64,000 nucleotides of DNA. It comes from Lichenostomus cassidix (Eukaryota > Chordata > Aves > Passeriformes > Meliphagidae). The position numbers were made by a program, and so were the translations under genes. Location of the stretch: NCBI GenBank assembly GCA_008360975.2, contig CM039189.1, forward strand, positions 12,776,056 to 12,840,055, written 5' to 3'. Below are positions 52,612-63,950 of this stretch, in pieces (the first letter of the stretch is position 1; each line of letters opens with the position of its first letter). The notes beneath the pieces were generated by a model. It searched no databases, was not told where the DNA came from, and saw only the letters and a list, made by a program, of their open reading frames with translations.

Positions 52612-55530
52612 AATACAAGTGTGTCGCTTTCCTGTGTTTGAGAATGAGTCAGGGAATTATTTACTCTATACCATCAGTCAGTTTGAGTCCTATAGCTAAA
52701 CCGAGTTGGAGCTGCTTCATGCTGAGCCAGAAGCCTGTTCCCATCCGCTCAGCGTTACCTGCCTTCTGAATTGATTACAGCATCCACGCAGACCTTTTAA
52801 CTTCTTGGCGCCAGCAGTGCAGAGCAATGTGTGCTGGGAGGTCCCAGAGGAGACATATGGGGTTAATGTGCAATACTGAGCATAAGTATTTTTCCACAGC
52901 CTTATTTTCACAGTTTCTAATGCTGGGTTAGACAAGATTGTCTGACATCTTTTTAGTGGATTTCTCAGTAAGTCACTTACAATTGCATTTCAGCTCAGTA
53001 GAAGTTAGAACTACTAGCTAAAAGGAAAGATACTAACTGTCAAAAGGGAAAAGAAAAACAGGTCTTTAGGCCTCAGAAATCCCTAAAAATGACATGAACA
53101 GGCACAGCCACATATTAACATCTACAGAGGAGAGTAAATACCAGGAGAAATGCTCTGTGGCAGAAGATGTATGCAGCAAGGAACAGAATGTTGATAAGCT
53201 GCTTTAGCAATGAAGGTAATACTTCACTTCTCTCATCTAACTGCTATGCATGTTTAGCAGCCGTTTTTTCTCCTTCAAAAAGGTAGTAATAATGGCTTCT
53301 CCACATGAAAAGTAGCTGTCCTGCTTCAGTGAAGCTGATTCATGCACAGCAGTGCAAACTGTAATGTGCACACAATTATAGCAACACTCATACAGCTTTT
53401 CCAGGCACGAAACTGCATATGAGGCAGCAGAACAGGGCAGTGCAGAGCCCATACATTAGCAATCTCCAGAGCCAAGGGATCTCTCCCGTCTCCTGCAGAC
53501 CTCCCTGGCAATACCCAGCCAGGCTCAGGCAGGTTCCAGGTGTTTGGGGAGCTGGCCAGCTTTGCTCTCTGTGCATCAAGCAAGTCCATTCCTCAGGGAC
53601 ACTTTGAGGCTGCTCTTAACAGGGAGATAACCACCTATGTAATTTAAAAAAAAAAAATCAAAGCTTTCATTTTCATACATTCTCATGCACTCCACTTTTC
53701 ATTCAGTTCAATTGAGACAAAGATGCGTTTTAAATTCTCAGAAGTTTTAAGAGTAAGAGTAGAAAATGAAGGTGCAGGCTCTAAGTAGCTTCTGCAGTTC
53801 AGGCAGGTGCTGTGAACGTGACAGAAGCTAATCTTTAAGTCATTGCATAGAAGGAAAAGTGTAAAGGAAAAGCGGGGAGAGAATAGGCTTTGTGGAATCC
53901 TTCCTTTGCTTTAGTAAACCTCCAAAGGTCTCCAGTAAGACATTTCATAATGTTTTTATTATGAGAGACTCTCCAAGATCCTAAATTACAGTGCATGTGC
54001 TAGCCATATCCCATCTACTATCAAAACCAGATTTGGGCATCCACTAGCAGCCCTCCCTGTTCCTGGGTTCCTGGCTGGCATGCAAGGCAGGAGGAAAAAT
54101 AGTTTACTCCAACTGGACTTAGGCAAGAATGGGTCCAGGGCACACTGCAGGGTGATTGCTTCTCCTCCGAGCTCTTTGCCCATTCACCCATGAAGACAGA
54201 GAAGGAATATTTGAGTAAATTATGAGTTTGGGTTTTAAATGCATTAAGACATCAGTAAATATATTTTGATTTTGGTCTCTTTAAAATATAGAAACCATGT
54301 GGGAACACTCAATTTATTTGAGCTTGTGATGCATATATTCACAAATGGTATTTTTCCTAAGATAAAGCCAATATTTTAATTTTGTATGGGTATGTACATA
54401 GCAAATCTAAGAATATGTTTCAGGTCATTTCCTCTTTTGCCTAAGCCAATTGCCTTTGGTTAGAAACTACTAAATGAAAGGAAAAATTATCTAACATAAT
54501 TGTCCTTGAGATGTACTACTTTAAAAACAAGGAGAAATTCTGTACAATATCTACTTCTATATTTATTTCTATTATATTTTCAGTTCCTCTTTGTTTCAGC
54601 AGTCCTTAGACTATTACATAAAGGATCTATATGTATAATACACATTTGGATTTTTTATCTCACATGGAATTAGATCAGCTTTTAAGCACACTTGATGAAG
54701 GGCATTTTTTGCTCCTTTTATTCTGATTTGGTTTGGTTTTTTTGTGGTCAGCTCAGCTTTCTTAATCATCTACTCAGCAACATAGTGTTAGGATGACATT
54801 CTGTAAGTCAGCTAACACAAGAACCTTCTTTTAGTGTCCTTTGCAACAGTACTTTAATATCAAGTATTTAATGGTGTCACAAGTTCAGTGTCTCAAAATT
54901 GGAAGTCATGGCCTTTTCTTTTCAAATGGTTAACTTGGGACCATTGCGGAAAACTCAGTAATCTGTGTTCCCTCCATTGCCATGTGAGAAATAATAATAG
55001 ATAAGACACACGCTGTTTTTTATATTTTTTCCCTGTCTATCTATCTTGGCTATTAGTTTTTGTCTACGCCACAATGTCCAGCTACTGAGTGCTTCAAAAA
55101 CACCAGTCTTTCTTCCTACATGAAAGATGAATTTGTCTTGAGTTGAGCTTTCACTTCACATTTGCTCCCAGGGCCAAAACTTGGGCTCATCCATGTCCTG
55201 AAACTCCTGGTTTTGTTTTCTTTGTTGTCTCTTTCATTTTTAAATCTCCCTGTTGAAACCTCTGAAATACCACTATAATTAACCTAATGTTGACCTTGTT
55301 CTTGCTGCAGACCTACACCATTTTCTCTTCTTGCAGCTTTCCCTGTATCTTTGTATTCTTAATCTTCAGGAGAAGCTCTTCAGATTTCTAAAATTGTAGA
55401 TGCTGTAGGCAGACTACTGCTTTAATGTTCTGACAGTGGGGTCTGATGCCCTTAGAACTCCTCCTTAACCTCATTATTTTTATGTTATTTTTTCTTCTTG
55501 TTTCTCTTGGAAATTATTGTACATGGATAT

Positions 55531-55680
55531 ATCACAGAATGATGGAAAAGATCATTAAGTCCGACTGTAAAGCTCACCCTGCTGAGTCCACCACTGAACC
55601 TTGTCCCTAAGCTCCACATCTGCACATCTGATGCTGAGCAAATGCCCCAGCTGCATTTTCAAGGGATCCTCCTGTTTCTG
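55531..55680 (-). mobile_element. Decayed CR1-type LINE 3'-end fragment
   Basis: The + strand reads ATCACAGAATGATGGAAAAG, ATCATTAAGTCCGACTGTAA, a CCACCACTGAACC-like block, TTGTCCCTAAGCTCCACATC, and later a CAAGGGAT block. This is the order of conserved blocks in the reverse complement of an avian CR1 3' end, so the element is on the minus strand and strongly 5'-truncated. The right boundary is uncertain because similarity fades after about 55670. It is a different, independently decayed copy from the one at 26351. Confidence 0.85.
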
Positions 55681-55688
55681 CAGTGCTT

Positions 55689-55736
55689 GTGTCTGCCAAG
55701 ACAATGCATTTGCAAGGTGTCTGCCAAGACAATGCA
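55689..55736. repeat. Tandem duplication, 20-bp identical unit with 28-bp period
   Basis: GTGTCTGCCAAGACAATGCA occurs at 55689-55708 and again, identical, at 55717-55736. It directly follows the CR1 fragment and may be a slippage duplication in or next to it. The identity of the two copies suggests it is younger than the CR1 insertion. Confidence 0.8.
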
Positions 55737-58700
55737 ATATGTAAAACATTCAGCTTCCAGCTGGTGCATCTCTGGTATAGATGTAGAAATGGTTTTCAGA
55801 GCTACAGCTGTCAAGTACCAGTCAGATGTTGCAGAAGAGCATGTTTTCTAAGGTTAAGAATAAAAAAGCATTTAAAAACCAAAACCCTAATTTAAAAATG
55901 AAATAAAATATATCAGGCCTTGCAAAAAGCCACCATGGAAAATTTGAGACAAAACAGAGTTTTTATATCCTTGGTAAATATAATGGATATATCCAGTTAC
56001 ATTCTTTCTACAGGAGGTACCAAGGGTCCAAATGAATCCTTGCTGAAATAGGAATTTTAAAAGGAATTTTAAGTTAAAAGACCAGGACGAATGAGGGAAT
56101 TTTCACTCTAAAAAGTGAATATGAGCATTACATTCTAAGGTTTCCTTGGTAACAAAAAGAAGATAAATCCTTTTGTTCTGTGTTAGTGCATTAGGGAGAG
56201 ATTTCATCTACACTCATCCCAATTTGTGCTAACTGTTCAAACTGAAGTTGTCTTCCCTTTTGCACCATGATACCCATCATTAAGTATTATTGGATCACTG
56301 CAGGAAGATATGGATGTTGTGAGTGTGGACAGAACAGAAACTCGGAGAGTAGCATCACCAAGGGCTTGAAGTAATAGGAAACTAGTGCAACACCAAGAAT
56401 CTCAAGTCATACAGCAAATTAAGTAAATTGGGTCTGTATTAGAATATCAAATCTGATAGACTATAGATGAATGAAAGAGTGGTTGTACAAGTAAATGTGA
56501 TATAATGGGGTCCAGGTAGCATGTTTCTTAACCACAGGTATTTTGCTAATTTTTTTGTCACATTTGCTATAATTTTCAGGGTATAAATTTATGAAGGGCT
56601 GGGTAAACATTTCATTTTCGATTGAATGGGATTTGTCAGGGTCAATAGAGCACTGGCTAACATAATGGCTGGAACCTATAGGTAATTAGGTGACTCCTAG
56701 TACCTTCCCTGCTATTCACTGAAGCACAAAAACAGGTACACAGCAGTAATAAGCAGAAGGCAGGAAAATCGTGATTTGCACAGGTTTCTGATCTCTGTTG
56801 CTTTACATAGCAGCTCTATTTATGATACCTTTTGAGAATAAAGGTGGGCACATAGATTTTCATGTGTCATAAATTGAAATACCTGACCTGTAAGAAAATG
56901 CATTTAACTAAAAAACCCATGCAGCTGATTTCTCAAATGACCTGGATGCCAGAGGTGAGAATGAAACCATTAGTATTTTCAGAAGTAGCACATCATCTGG
57001 GCATTTTACCACAATTGTAAATCTAAGGTCAGAGTTGTATTTTAGGTGGGAATATTTTTGATTTGGCTTGGTTTAGTATTTTTTTTAAACTTATTTTATG
57101 CCTGCCTAGAATAGAAACCTGTTGGCAAGGAATACTGTATAGCTTGAGTGCCTTCTCTAAATCTGGTCTTCACTGTCAGATGGGGAAAGAAAGTTACTAT
57201 TCCCCTGCTTTCCTACAGCAATTGTGTTAAGTTTTTTATAGACATCACACTGTTAAACAGGTGTTAAGTTTTACTCCAGTGGTGTCTTCATTTTTAGTAA
57301 CAGATAGGATACATAACTGTTTAAATCAGCTGTTAGGAACTGCATGAAACAAATGTAAATTAATTACCCCTCAATTTGAGACTTTGGATTTACTTCTTAT
57401 TCCTATTTTCTTTAATTTTAATAAGACTGTCTTCAACTGATTATAAGAAGAAACTATGCTTAAAAAAAAAAGAAGAGGCAGAAGATGTTTTGGTCTTTTC
57501 CTCAGCACGTCAAGCCTAGTCAAAAAGTCAAAATAGAATCTCACATTTTAAAAGGGCTTTTTTTGGAGTTGGACAAAAACTACGTATCTTCAGCCTTGTA
57601 GAGACTCACCCCTGCTGCTTAGAACAATAGGTTAATAACCTCGACATGGAGTTTGCTCCTCTTCTCAGTTGCAGCCTATTAATCATCTCTGCCATTATCT
57701 TATATCGGCGAAGTGCTCTGCAGGGCAGTGCAGGGGATCCTGCAGATGCCACCACCCTCAGCTCTGAGAACGAGACACATCAGGTGGTGGCAGCTGTCAT
57801 GTGTCTTCTTGCAGCTCAGGAGAATGGCCCAGCAGATTAAGTTCCCACAGGTCATTAAAGACAAAATGACCTGCCTTCTAAAAGCTAGATGTATTCCTTG
57901 AAGTGATGTGTTCAGTTGTTTCTTATTTTTCAACTACTCTCTTTCCCAGACTTCCAGCACTGTCTGAAGTTTCCTGGTACATTCTTAAAAATGCTGACTT
58001 CTTTTTAAAGATTTGATTAAAGAGAAAAGCTCTTAGAAGTTATCTGCAATTTTTTTCAGTATTTTGAGAGAGGTGGTTTAAAGTCTTTCTCCTAAAATGT
58101 GAGATTTTAAATATATTTCTAAGTATGTGGTACTACCATGCTATGCAGGTCACTTTTGAATCATAGGTGATAGGCTTTGAAATTGATTTTAATGGATAGC
58201 ATGAAAATTGTACTAACTAAAGTTGTGTAATGACAGCAGAATTGTTTTAGCTCAGGGTGCAACACCAAATATGTTCTGAAAATTGTTATCTCACTGCTGA
58301 ACTTCAGAGTGTTTTTATGAATTCTGACAGTGATATTTTGCTCCTGAGACAAAACTGTCCTAAGCATTACAGGGTTTGAGTAGTAATTGCAATAATGCTA
58401 ATACACATTTTGGTGATTAAATATGTATTAATTAGCGGAGTGTATTAGGGGATGGATGGTAATAATTGGTTGTCCCCTGCATCATTCTCCATCCCCACAT
58501 GCTCCCTGCTCCCGAGGACCTGATTCAGCAGGCCTTGCCTGACACTTGTGCAAGTGATCGCAAATGCTTTTGACAAATGTTAATTGGGGAAGCACTAGAA
58601 GGCTGGATGCATTGTAATCAAAGGAAAATTAGAGCAGTTTCACAAGATGTCAGGCAAGCACTTGCAGAACAGATCTGAGGGTTTCAATAGCTGGCTGCAC

Positions 58701-58839
58701 CACAAGTTCAGCACGATTACACAGGCTGTGTTCAAGCAGCCAAGAATGAGACTGAAGAGAAGACAGGCTCTGCAGAAGTTTCTCATTTGTGAGCAGGAGA
58801 GGGATGAAAAGCACATCTTTGCCTTTAGACTTTAAAAAC

Positions 58840-58860
58840 AGATCATGATGCTCATGATCT
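58840..58860. repeat. Perfect 9-bp inverted repeat with 3-base loop
   Basis: AGATCATGA at 58840-58848, a TGC spacer, and the exact reverse complement at 58852-58860. A small hairpin in intron DNA with no T-rich tail and no known role. Confidence 0.7.
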
Positions 58861-59127
58861 CTCAACTCTAAATTCATGTGAAAATAAAAAGATAAATTAA
58901 CTTTTTAAACCTCTAATATAAGTGAAATATAACTGAAAAAGGTTTTGTGAAAATTGTTATTTGCCAAACTTCTGAAAGTTAATATTATTCAAAACACTAA
59001 CTTAAAAAACAACTGCTGAACAAAGTGAGACTGCTTTTCTTTTCTTTTTATTTATGATTTAATTTAGAGAAGCTACATTGTCCAGTAAGTCAGAGTTCAA
59101 GGACCTAGCAGAATAAGAATAAAAGAC

Positions 59128-59149
59128 AAAGAAAGAAAGAAAGAGAGAA

Positions 59150-59242
<93 letters not shown>

Positions 59243-59250
59243 CAAGCAAA
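59128..59250. repeat. GAAA/GA purine microsatellite
   Basis: About 120 bases, purine-only on the + strand except for a C at each edge. Irregular GAAA and GAGA repeats come first, then an uninterrupted GA run at about 59165-59193, then regular GAAA repeats to about 59242. Such homopurine mirror-symmetric tracts are length-variable and can form triplex DNA. The sense pre-mRNA of ADGRL2 would carry the purine strand. An 89-codon minus-strand open frame covering it is low-complexity Ser/Leu/Phe sequence and is rejected as a gene. Confidence 0.95.
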
Positions 59251-60314
59251 AAATATTTTTCATTACCCTATTTTTTCTCAGCACAAGGATCTGTACTTTT
59301 CTGTGCCTATAAATCCCTGTGAACACTAATGAAGATTTGGAAATAATAGCAACTGTTGCAGTTACTTTGCTCACTAGCAGTGTTTCTCAATCTACATGTG
59401 AAAGGTGTTGCAGAGGCATTCCAGGCTCCACTAGCATTAACTTGTAGTATCTCTCCAAAGGCTCAAAACCCTGGCATGGCTTGGGCTGTACCTCAGCATC
59501 TCCAGCCATGAGTTCCTGCTGTGGGTCAGTGGCAGGAGCAGCTGCACATCCTGAGCAGAAGGGATTTGGCCTAAGCCAGTCCTGGTGTTTCATAAAAGAT
59601 GAAAACTAGGTCCTTGCCTAGTTGTGTCTCCTTACCTGCTTTATCAAAAAAGGATGTTAAGGCCCCAAATGTTCAAAGAGGAGAATGCTGCGTACCTGCT
59701 GGGTGCTGCCTCTGTTTGGAGCTAATCAGGCATGCTGCAGCTCTCTCAGGCAGAATGACTGCTGGGTAGGAAGATGTTATCATAATTATTGCCCTGGAAG
59801 GTGTGTACTGGATGACTTGAAGTTTTGGGGTCTGTTTTTCAGAAATGGTCTCGTTAGTTACAGCCCGCTGCCTTTGTTGTTAAAGCTGGACGACATTGTT
59901 CACGGCACGCTGATTCAAATGATTCTATCTATTGAGTTGTTCCTGCTGCAAATGTGATTAAGTAATCTTTAATTGCTTTGAGCGTGTTTGTTATGTACTG
60001 ATAACTCACTAGTATGCCTTTCAGCTTTTAGAAATGCAGCTATCAATTTTTATTACAGAAGAGATTATTTGGAGAATGTGCTGAAATGTCCATACCAGTA
60101 TGAGCTGGGAATAAAAAAAAAAAACCAAAACCAAAAAAAGTCAGTCAAAGTTATATCTTAAGCACCCAGAATAGCAATAAGAGTAATATTAAGATAAAGG
60201 AAAAGAGACGCCAGAGAATCCTTTAAAGCTACATAAATAACTTTTAAATAACTTTTTTTATATATAATTCTGAAGTAATTTACTTTATTATTACTCTGAT
60301 TTTTCCCTGTGCAG

Positions 60315-60611
60315 TGCCTACCACAGCAGTGACGATAACTTCCTCAGCAGAGCTTTACAAAACCACAGTGTCAACCACTAGCACTACGTCACAGAAAGGT
60401 CCCATAAGCACAACATTAGCTGGAGGAACAAAGGAAGGAAGCAGAGGACCCAAACCACCACCACCCATTTCCACAACCAAAATCCCTCCCGTGACAAGTT
60501 TTTTCCCTTTGCCAGAGAGATTCTGTGAACCGACTGAGGCCAGGGGGATTAGCTGGCCTCAAACACAAAGAGGAATGATGGTTGAACGCCCTTGCCCCAA
60601 AGGAACACGAG
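60315..60611 (+). CDS. ADGRL2: ADGRL2 exon: Ser/Thr/Pro-rich linker and start of the hormone-receptor motif
   Basis: A 297-nt exon whose first two bases (TG) complete a Val codon. About two thirds encode a low-complexity linker rich in Thr, Ser and Pro (for example [15 protein letters not shown] and [14 protein letters not shown]), typical of an O-glycosylated stalk between the olfactomedin domain and the rest of the ectodomain. The last third begins the hormone-receptor motif domain: [20 protein letters not shown], then [13 protein letters not shown], with its first two cysteines and a conserved Trp. The acceptor is CCCTGTGCAG and the donor is CGAG|GTATTG. The phase is 1 at both ends, so skipping would keep the frame but would remove half the hormone-receptor motif. 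Read-through adds only about eight codons before a stop at 60635-60637. Confidence 0.95.
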
Positions 60612-61155
60612 GTATTGCCTTTAAAAATATATCTTGATTTTAAGCAGATATTTCAAAGTAATGTGCAGCTCTCTCATGATGGATATTTTTTTAATCTCAG
60701 GCTGGCTGTCACATGATTTTTTGTTACCCAGAGAGTGCAGTATCTACAGGCAATGGTCAAGTTATAATCTGCAAACATCATTTGAGCGTAGCCGCAGAAT
60801 TACCTTATGCTTGCACTTTTGAGAATCCAGGTCAAATTTTAGGGCATTGCTTGAGGACTGTTGTGAAATATGCTTACAGCTGCCTTTCTCATTATGAATT
60901 CCCCTCTGGATGAGCTCCAGGAAAAATCAAGGGCTTTTTGTTTGTTTGCAGAAAACGTCTGGTACTTTTCACTGACTTTTTTTGTTGCTCTTTGTAATCT
61001 ACATTATTTCCTTACGTTTTTGTCAATTATTGTCAAGTACTACCATTAGCAGCATTCAGAATTTAACGTTGTTTAGGAGCACAGAGCGGCCAATTTCCTG
61101 AATGCATGCAGAAAAATGGTTTCCATTTCACTGTAGTTTTCTACATCTGTTGTAG
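60612..61155 (+). other. ADGRL2: Short ADGRL2 intron inside the hormone-receptor motif
   Basis: A 544-bp intron between a GTATTG donor and a TCTGTTGTAG acceptor. No repeat or RNA gene is recognised. Confidence 0.85.
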
Positions 61156-61259
61156 GAACTGCCTCGTATCTCTGCGTGGTCTTAACGGGAATGTGGAACC
61201 CCAAAGGCCCTGATCTTAGCAACTGTACCTCACACTGGGTAAATCAGCTGGCTCAGAAG
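61156..61259 (+). CDS. ADGRL2: ADGRL2 exon: second half of the hormone-receptor motif
   Basis: The first two bases, GA, complete a Gly codon. The frame then reads [20 protein letters not shown] followed by [14 protein letters not shown]. It supplies the remaining cysteines and the conserved Trp residues of the hormone-receptor motif, plus an N-glycosylation sequon (NCT). This small disulphide domain packs against GAIN in latrophilins. The exon is 104 nt, enters in phase 1 and leaves in phase 0, so skipping it alone would shift the frame. The donor, AAG|GTTGGT, departs from consensus at +3 and +4 but keeps G at +5. Confidence 0.95.
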
Positions 61260-62096
61260 GTTGGTTGAAACCTTTTAATCTGGTGTACACTGGTGATTAA
61301 GGATTTTAACTCTGAGCATTAATAATTCAGTTTGTTGAAGCTGTCTTTATTACTCTGTGTTCATTAAAAGTAGAAGGAGTATGTGTACTCCATGTGCAAA
61401 GCACTGGCCAACGGTTAGGTTCTTATATGTTTTGGTGTGCCCTCTCTAAATTCCTATGTTGAATTTGTGATTACATGTTCTCATCACTATTTTAAACAAA
61501 ATAGCTTTGTTTGTTTTCAAAAACCAAAAGTAATATTTGCTTAATAAATCAAATACTATAAATCACAACGCAAAACCTGTGGTATACAGCAAAGGTTTTT
61601 TGTTCAGTAAAAATTACACTGTAATAAATAGATTTTTGTCTGAGTGAATTGGTAACAGTGTGATTAGAGCAAAGAACCACTTTCTGTATTTTCCTTCCCT
61701 ACTGAGATTTACAAAGTTTATGAAAACTGGATAATTTGTTGTCAGTACAAGGCTACTTGACTTTCAAATGCCTCAAGCACTGGTATGAACAAACAGATTT
61801 CTTACTGTCTGATAATGGCAGTAAAATAAAAGTGAGGATGAATAGAAGATCGAGCCCAAAAGTCCCAGTCAGATTTCTGGTTTTGATGGCTGTTAAGAGC
61901 TGCTTTTGTGTGTCATGGATCTAAGAACCTTTAATCTTCTGAGATAAAGAGAACGTTATTGGTCTCAATTAGTTACAGATTTCAATGTATGTGCAAATGG
62001 TTTATTTCACCACAACAAAGGTACTCAGGGAATTGGAATTAGGAGCCGCAAGCAGAACAAGGAACCCTGCTGAGATAATATAAACTGTCATTTCAG
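61260..62096 (+). other. ADGRL2: ADGRL2 intron between hormone-receptor motif and GAIN exons
   Basis: An 837-bp AT-rich intron ending in TGTCATTTCAG. No repeat element or RNA gene is recognised. Confidence 0.85.
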
Positions 62097-62282
62097 ATCA
62101 GAAGTGGAGAAAATGCTGCTAGTCTGGCCAATGAACTGGCTAAACACACCAAAGGACCAGTGTTTGCTGGCGATGTTAGCTCATCAGTGAGGCTGATGGA
62201 GCAGCTCGTGGACATTTTGGATGCTCAACTTCAGGAACTACGGCCCAGTGAAAAAGACTCTGCTGGAAGGAGTTATAACAAG
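62097..62282 (+). CDS. ADGRL2: ADGRL2 exon: start of the GAIN domain (subdomain A)
   Basis: A 186-nt exon, 62 whole codons in phase 0 at both ends. It reads [20 protein letters not shown], then [20 protein letters not shown] and [20 protein letters not shown], ending NK. This is the helical beginning of the GAIN domain, which in adhesion GPCRs folds around the autoproteolytic GPS site. The GPS itself is encoded further downstream, outside the window. The acceptor is CATTTCAG and the donor is AAG|GTACAC. Close agreement with the remembered latrophilin-2 sequence supports the paralogue assignment. Confidence 0.95.
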
Positions 62283-63911
62283 GTACACACCTCCCACCAC
62301 CTCCTCCTGCTGGGATAACAATTGCTCTTGGGTTTTGTATTTTTTTCCTTTCAGAAATATTAATCTATACTTTGTTCCTGCATGTGTATAGTTCTGGAAT
62401 GAGCATATAAGAGAAAACAGCAGTAAATATACAGTGGAAAGTCGTAATTACCTTCTTTAGGGAATAAGGTATAATTCACAATAGCTGACTGGTCCTGTAA
62501 TACATAGCTATGTCCCATATTAAAATCTGGAATTCATTATAACTAGTACGAGGGAAATGAGTATTAGCTCTCAGAAATTCTGTAACAAATCAGCATGTTT
62601 ACCCAGTGATCCTTTTAACCCTGAACATATAATAAAATCAGTGGGATTCTTCATAGGTGCAGGGTTTTATTTTAATCTTACTTCCTACAGAATTATACCA
62701 CTTTCTTAGACTTTTAAAGACACCAACATGACTTACAATTGATCTTCATAAAAGTGCCTTACTACACATATCTAAAATGTGAATTAATGTTTTCTTTGGA
62801 AACGTGTTCCAAGAAACATTTCAGAGAAAATGTGTCTTTGTGGTTTAAATACAAATTACAGTGTTATTACCTTTCCTCTTTTTCTCAGAGGAAATGCTGT
62901 ATTTCTGAGCCTTTTCCTTGTGTCAGCGTAGTCAGCAAGCCACAAACGAAATATTTTTTCATCCTCCTTTAGAGAGACAGATCCATGAACTTCTCTGTTA
63001 TTTTGGCAATAGTTTTATTTACAGTCCCTAGCCGCCCTTAAAATAGTTTTCCCAGAGACAGATCAAGTGCCCACACAGGGATTTTTTCCTTTGACCTTTT
63101 TATACAAATCCCTCCATTTGGGCAAAAGATACCTATACACTTGAATAAAGGTTGTTGTGCTGCTTTTGGCTGGGGTAGAGTTTTTTTTTTTTTTCACAGT
63201 GGCTAGTATGGGACTACATTTTGGATTTGTACCAAAATATATCTTTGATATCTTTGATAATATAAAGATGCTTCTGGTTAATGCTGAGTGGTACTTCCAC
63301 AGCATCAAGACCTTTTCTGCTTTTCATACTGCCACACTGACAAGGAAGTTGGGAGTGCATGGGACTTAGGGAGGGGACACAGCTGGGACAGCTGAGCCCA
63401 GCTGACCAAAAGGATTCTCCAGACCATATGACATCATACTCAGCATATAAAGCTGGTGGGAATTAGGAAGAAGTGGGAGACTTCGAAGCTATGGTGTTTA
63501 TCTTCCCAAGTACATGTTACATGTGATGGAGCTTGGCTTTCCTGGGAATGGCTGAACACCTGCCTACCCATGGGAAGCAGTGAGTTAATTCCCTGGTTTA
63601 TTTTGTTTTCATACGCTGCTTTTGTTTTACCTATTGAGCTGTGTTTATCTCAACTCATGGATTTTCTCAGTTTTACCCTTGTGATTCTTTCCCCAATCCT
63701 GCTGGTGAGCAAAGGAGCAAGTGGCTGTGTGGTCTTTGGGAAAAAACCTTTCCTGTGTGATGTTTTTTTATGGTCATCATGGACAGAAACTAGATTCATG
63801 TCCAAGCTCTCATTCAAAATCGGGATTTGAAACACCAGAGTATTTTTTTTCTCTTTCTGAACTTTTCCAGAATCTTTCTAACTTCTGATTTTCTTTTTCC
63901 TTGTTAAAAAG
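62283..63911 (+). other. ADGRL2: ADGRL2 intron inside the GAIN domain
   Basis: A 1.6-kb intron between a GTACAC donor and a TTGTTAAAAAG acceptor. More than a third of it is a solo LTR (about 63150-63740) in the same orientation as the gene. The rest is AT-rich sequence without recognisable features. Confidence 0.85.
63150..63740 (+). mobile_element. Solo LTR of an avian endogenous retrovirus, degraded, sense to ADGRL2
   Basis: The stretch carries ordered landmarks that I recognise from a common bird LTR: a TTTTGGCTGGGGTAGAG start followed by a T-rich run and CACAGTGGCTAGTATGGG, then a GACAGCTGAGCCCAGCTGACC block, a CRE-like TGACATCA at 63429-63436, a TATAAA box at 63446-63451, the ATGGCTGAACACCTGCC and CCATGGGAAGCAGTGA blocks, and a decayed polyadenylation region near 63630. 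No gag, pol or env sequence flanks it, so it is a solo LTR left by recombination. It has lost most CpG sites, which points to an old insertion. Both edges are approximate and I could not identify a target-site duplication. I am not sure of the family name. Confidence 0.8.
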
Positions 63912-63950
63912 CTCCAAAAACGAGAGAAGACGTGCAGGGCTTACCTTAAG
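63912..63950 (+). CDS. ADGRL2: ADGRL2 39-nt exon: continuation of GAIN subdomain A
   Basis: Thirteen whole codons, LQKREKTCRAYLK, in phase 0 at both ends. They follow exactly the NK that ends the preceding exon, as in latrophilins, and precede the helix encoded beyond the window. The acceptor is TTGTTAAAAAG, with its pyrimidine tract slightly separated by an A run, and the donor is AAG|GTATAT. Skipping would keep the frame but remove a Cys and one helical stretch of GAIN. It is too short to be found by ORF length. The call rests on splice sites, phase and family match. Confidence 0.93.

Larger units (their letters stand above)
52345..60314 (+). other. ADGRL2: ADGRL2 intron between olfactomedin exon and linker exon
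   Basis: A roughly 8-kb intron. It holds a 19-base T run (52593-52611), a 12-base A run (53646-53657), a CR1 fragment (55531-55680) with a 28-bp-period duplication just beyond it, a small perfect hairpin (58840-58860) and a GAAA/GA microsatellite (59128-59250). Open frames on both strands are short and unrecognised. The acceptor tract before 60315 is pyrimidine-rich and ends CCCTGTGCAG. Confidence 0.85.

Noticed and set aside
59105..59374. Minus-strand frame with long Ser/Leu/Phe repeats
   Set aside because: It is a translation of the GAAA/GA microsatellite.
59880..59935. Possible CR1 3' end (AATGATTCTATC)
   Set aside because: Only the short terminal words match. The preceding conserved CR1 blocks are absent.
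63456..63830. 124-codon + strand open frame
   Set aside because: It lies mostly within the non-coding solo LTR and does not resemble a retroviral protein.
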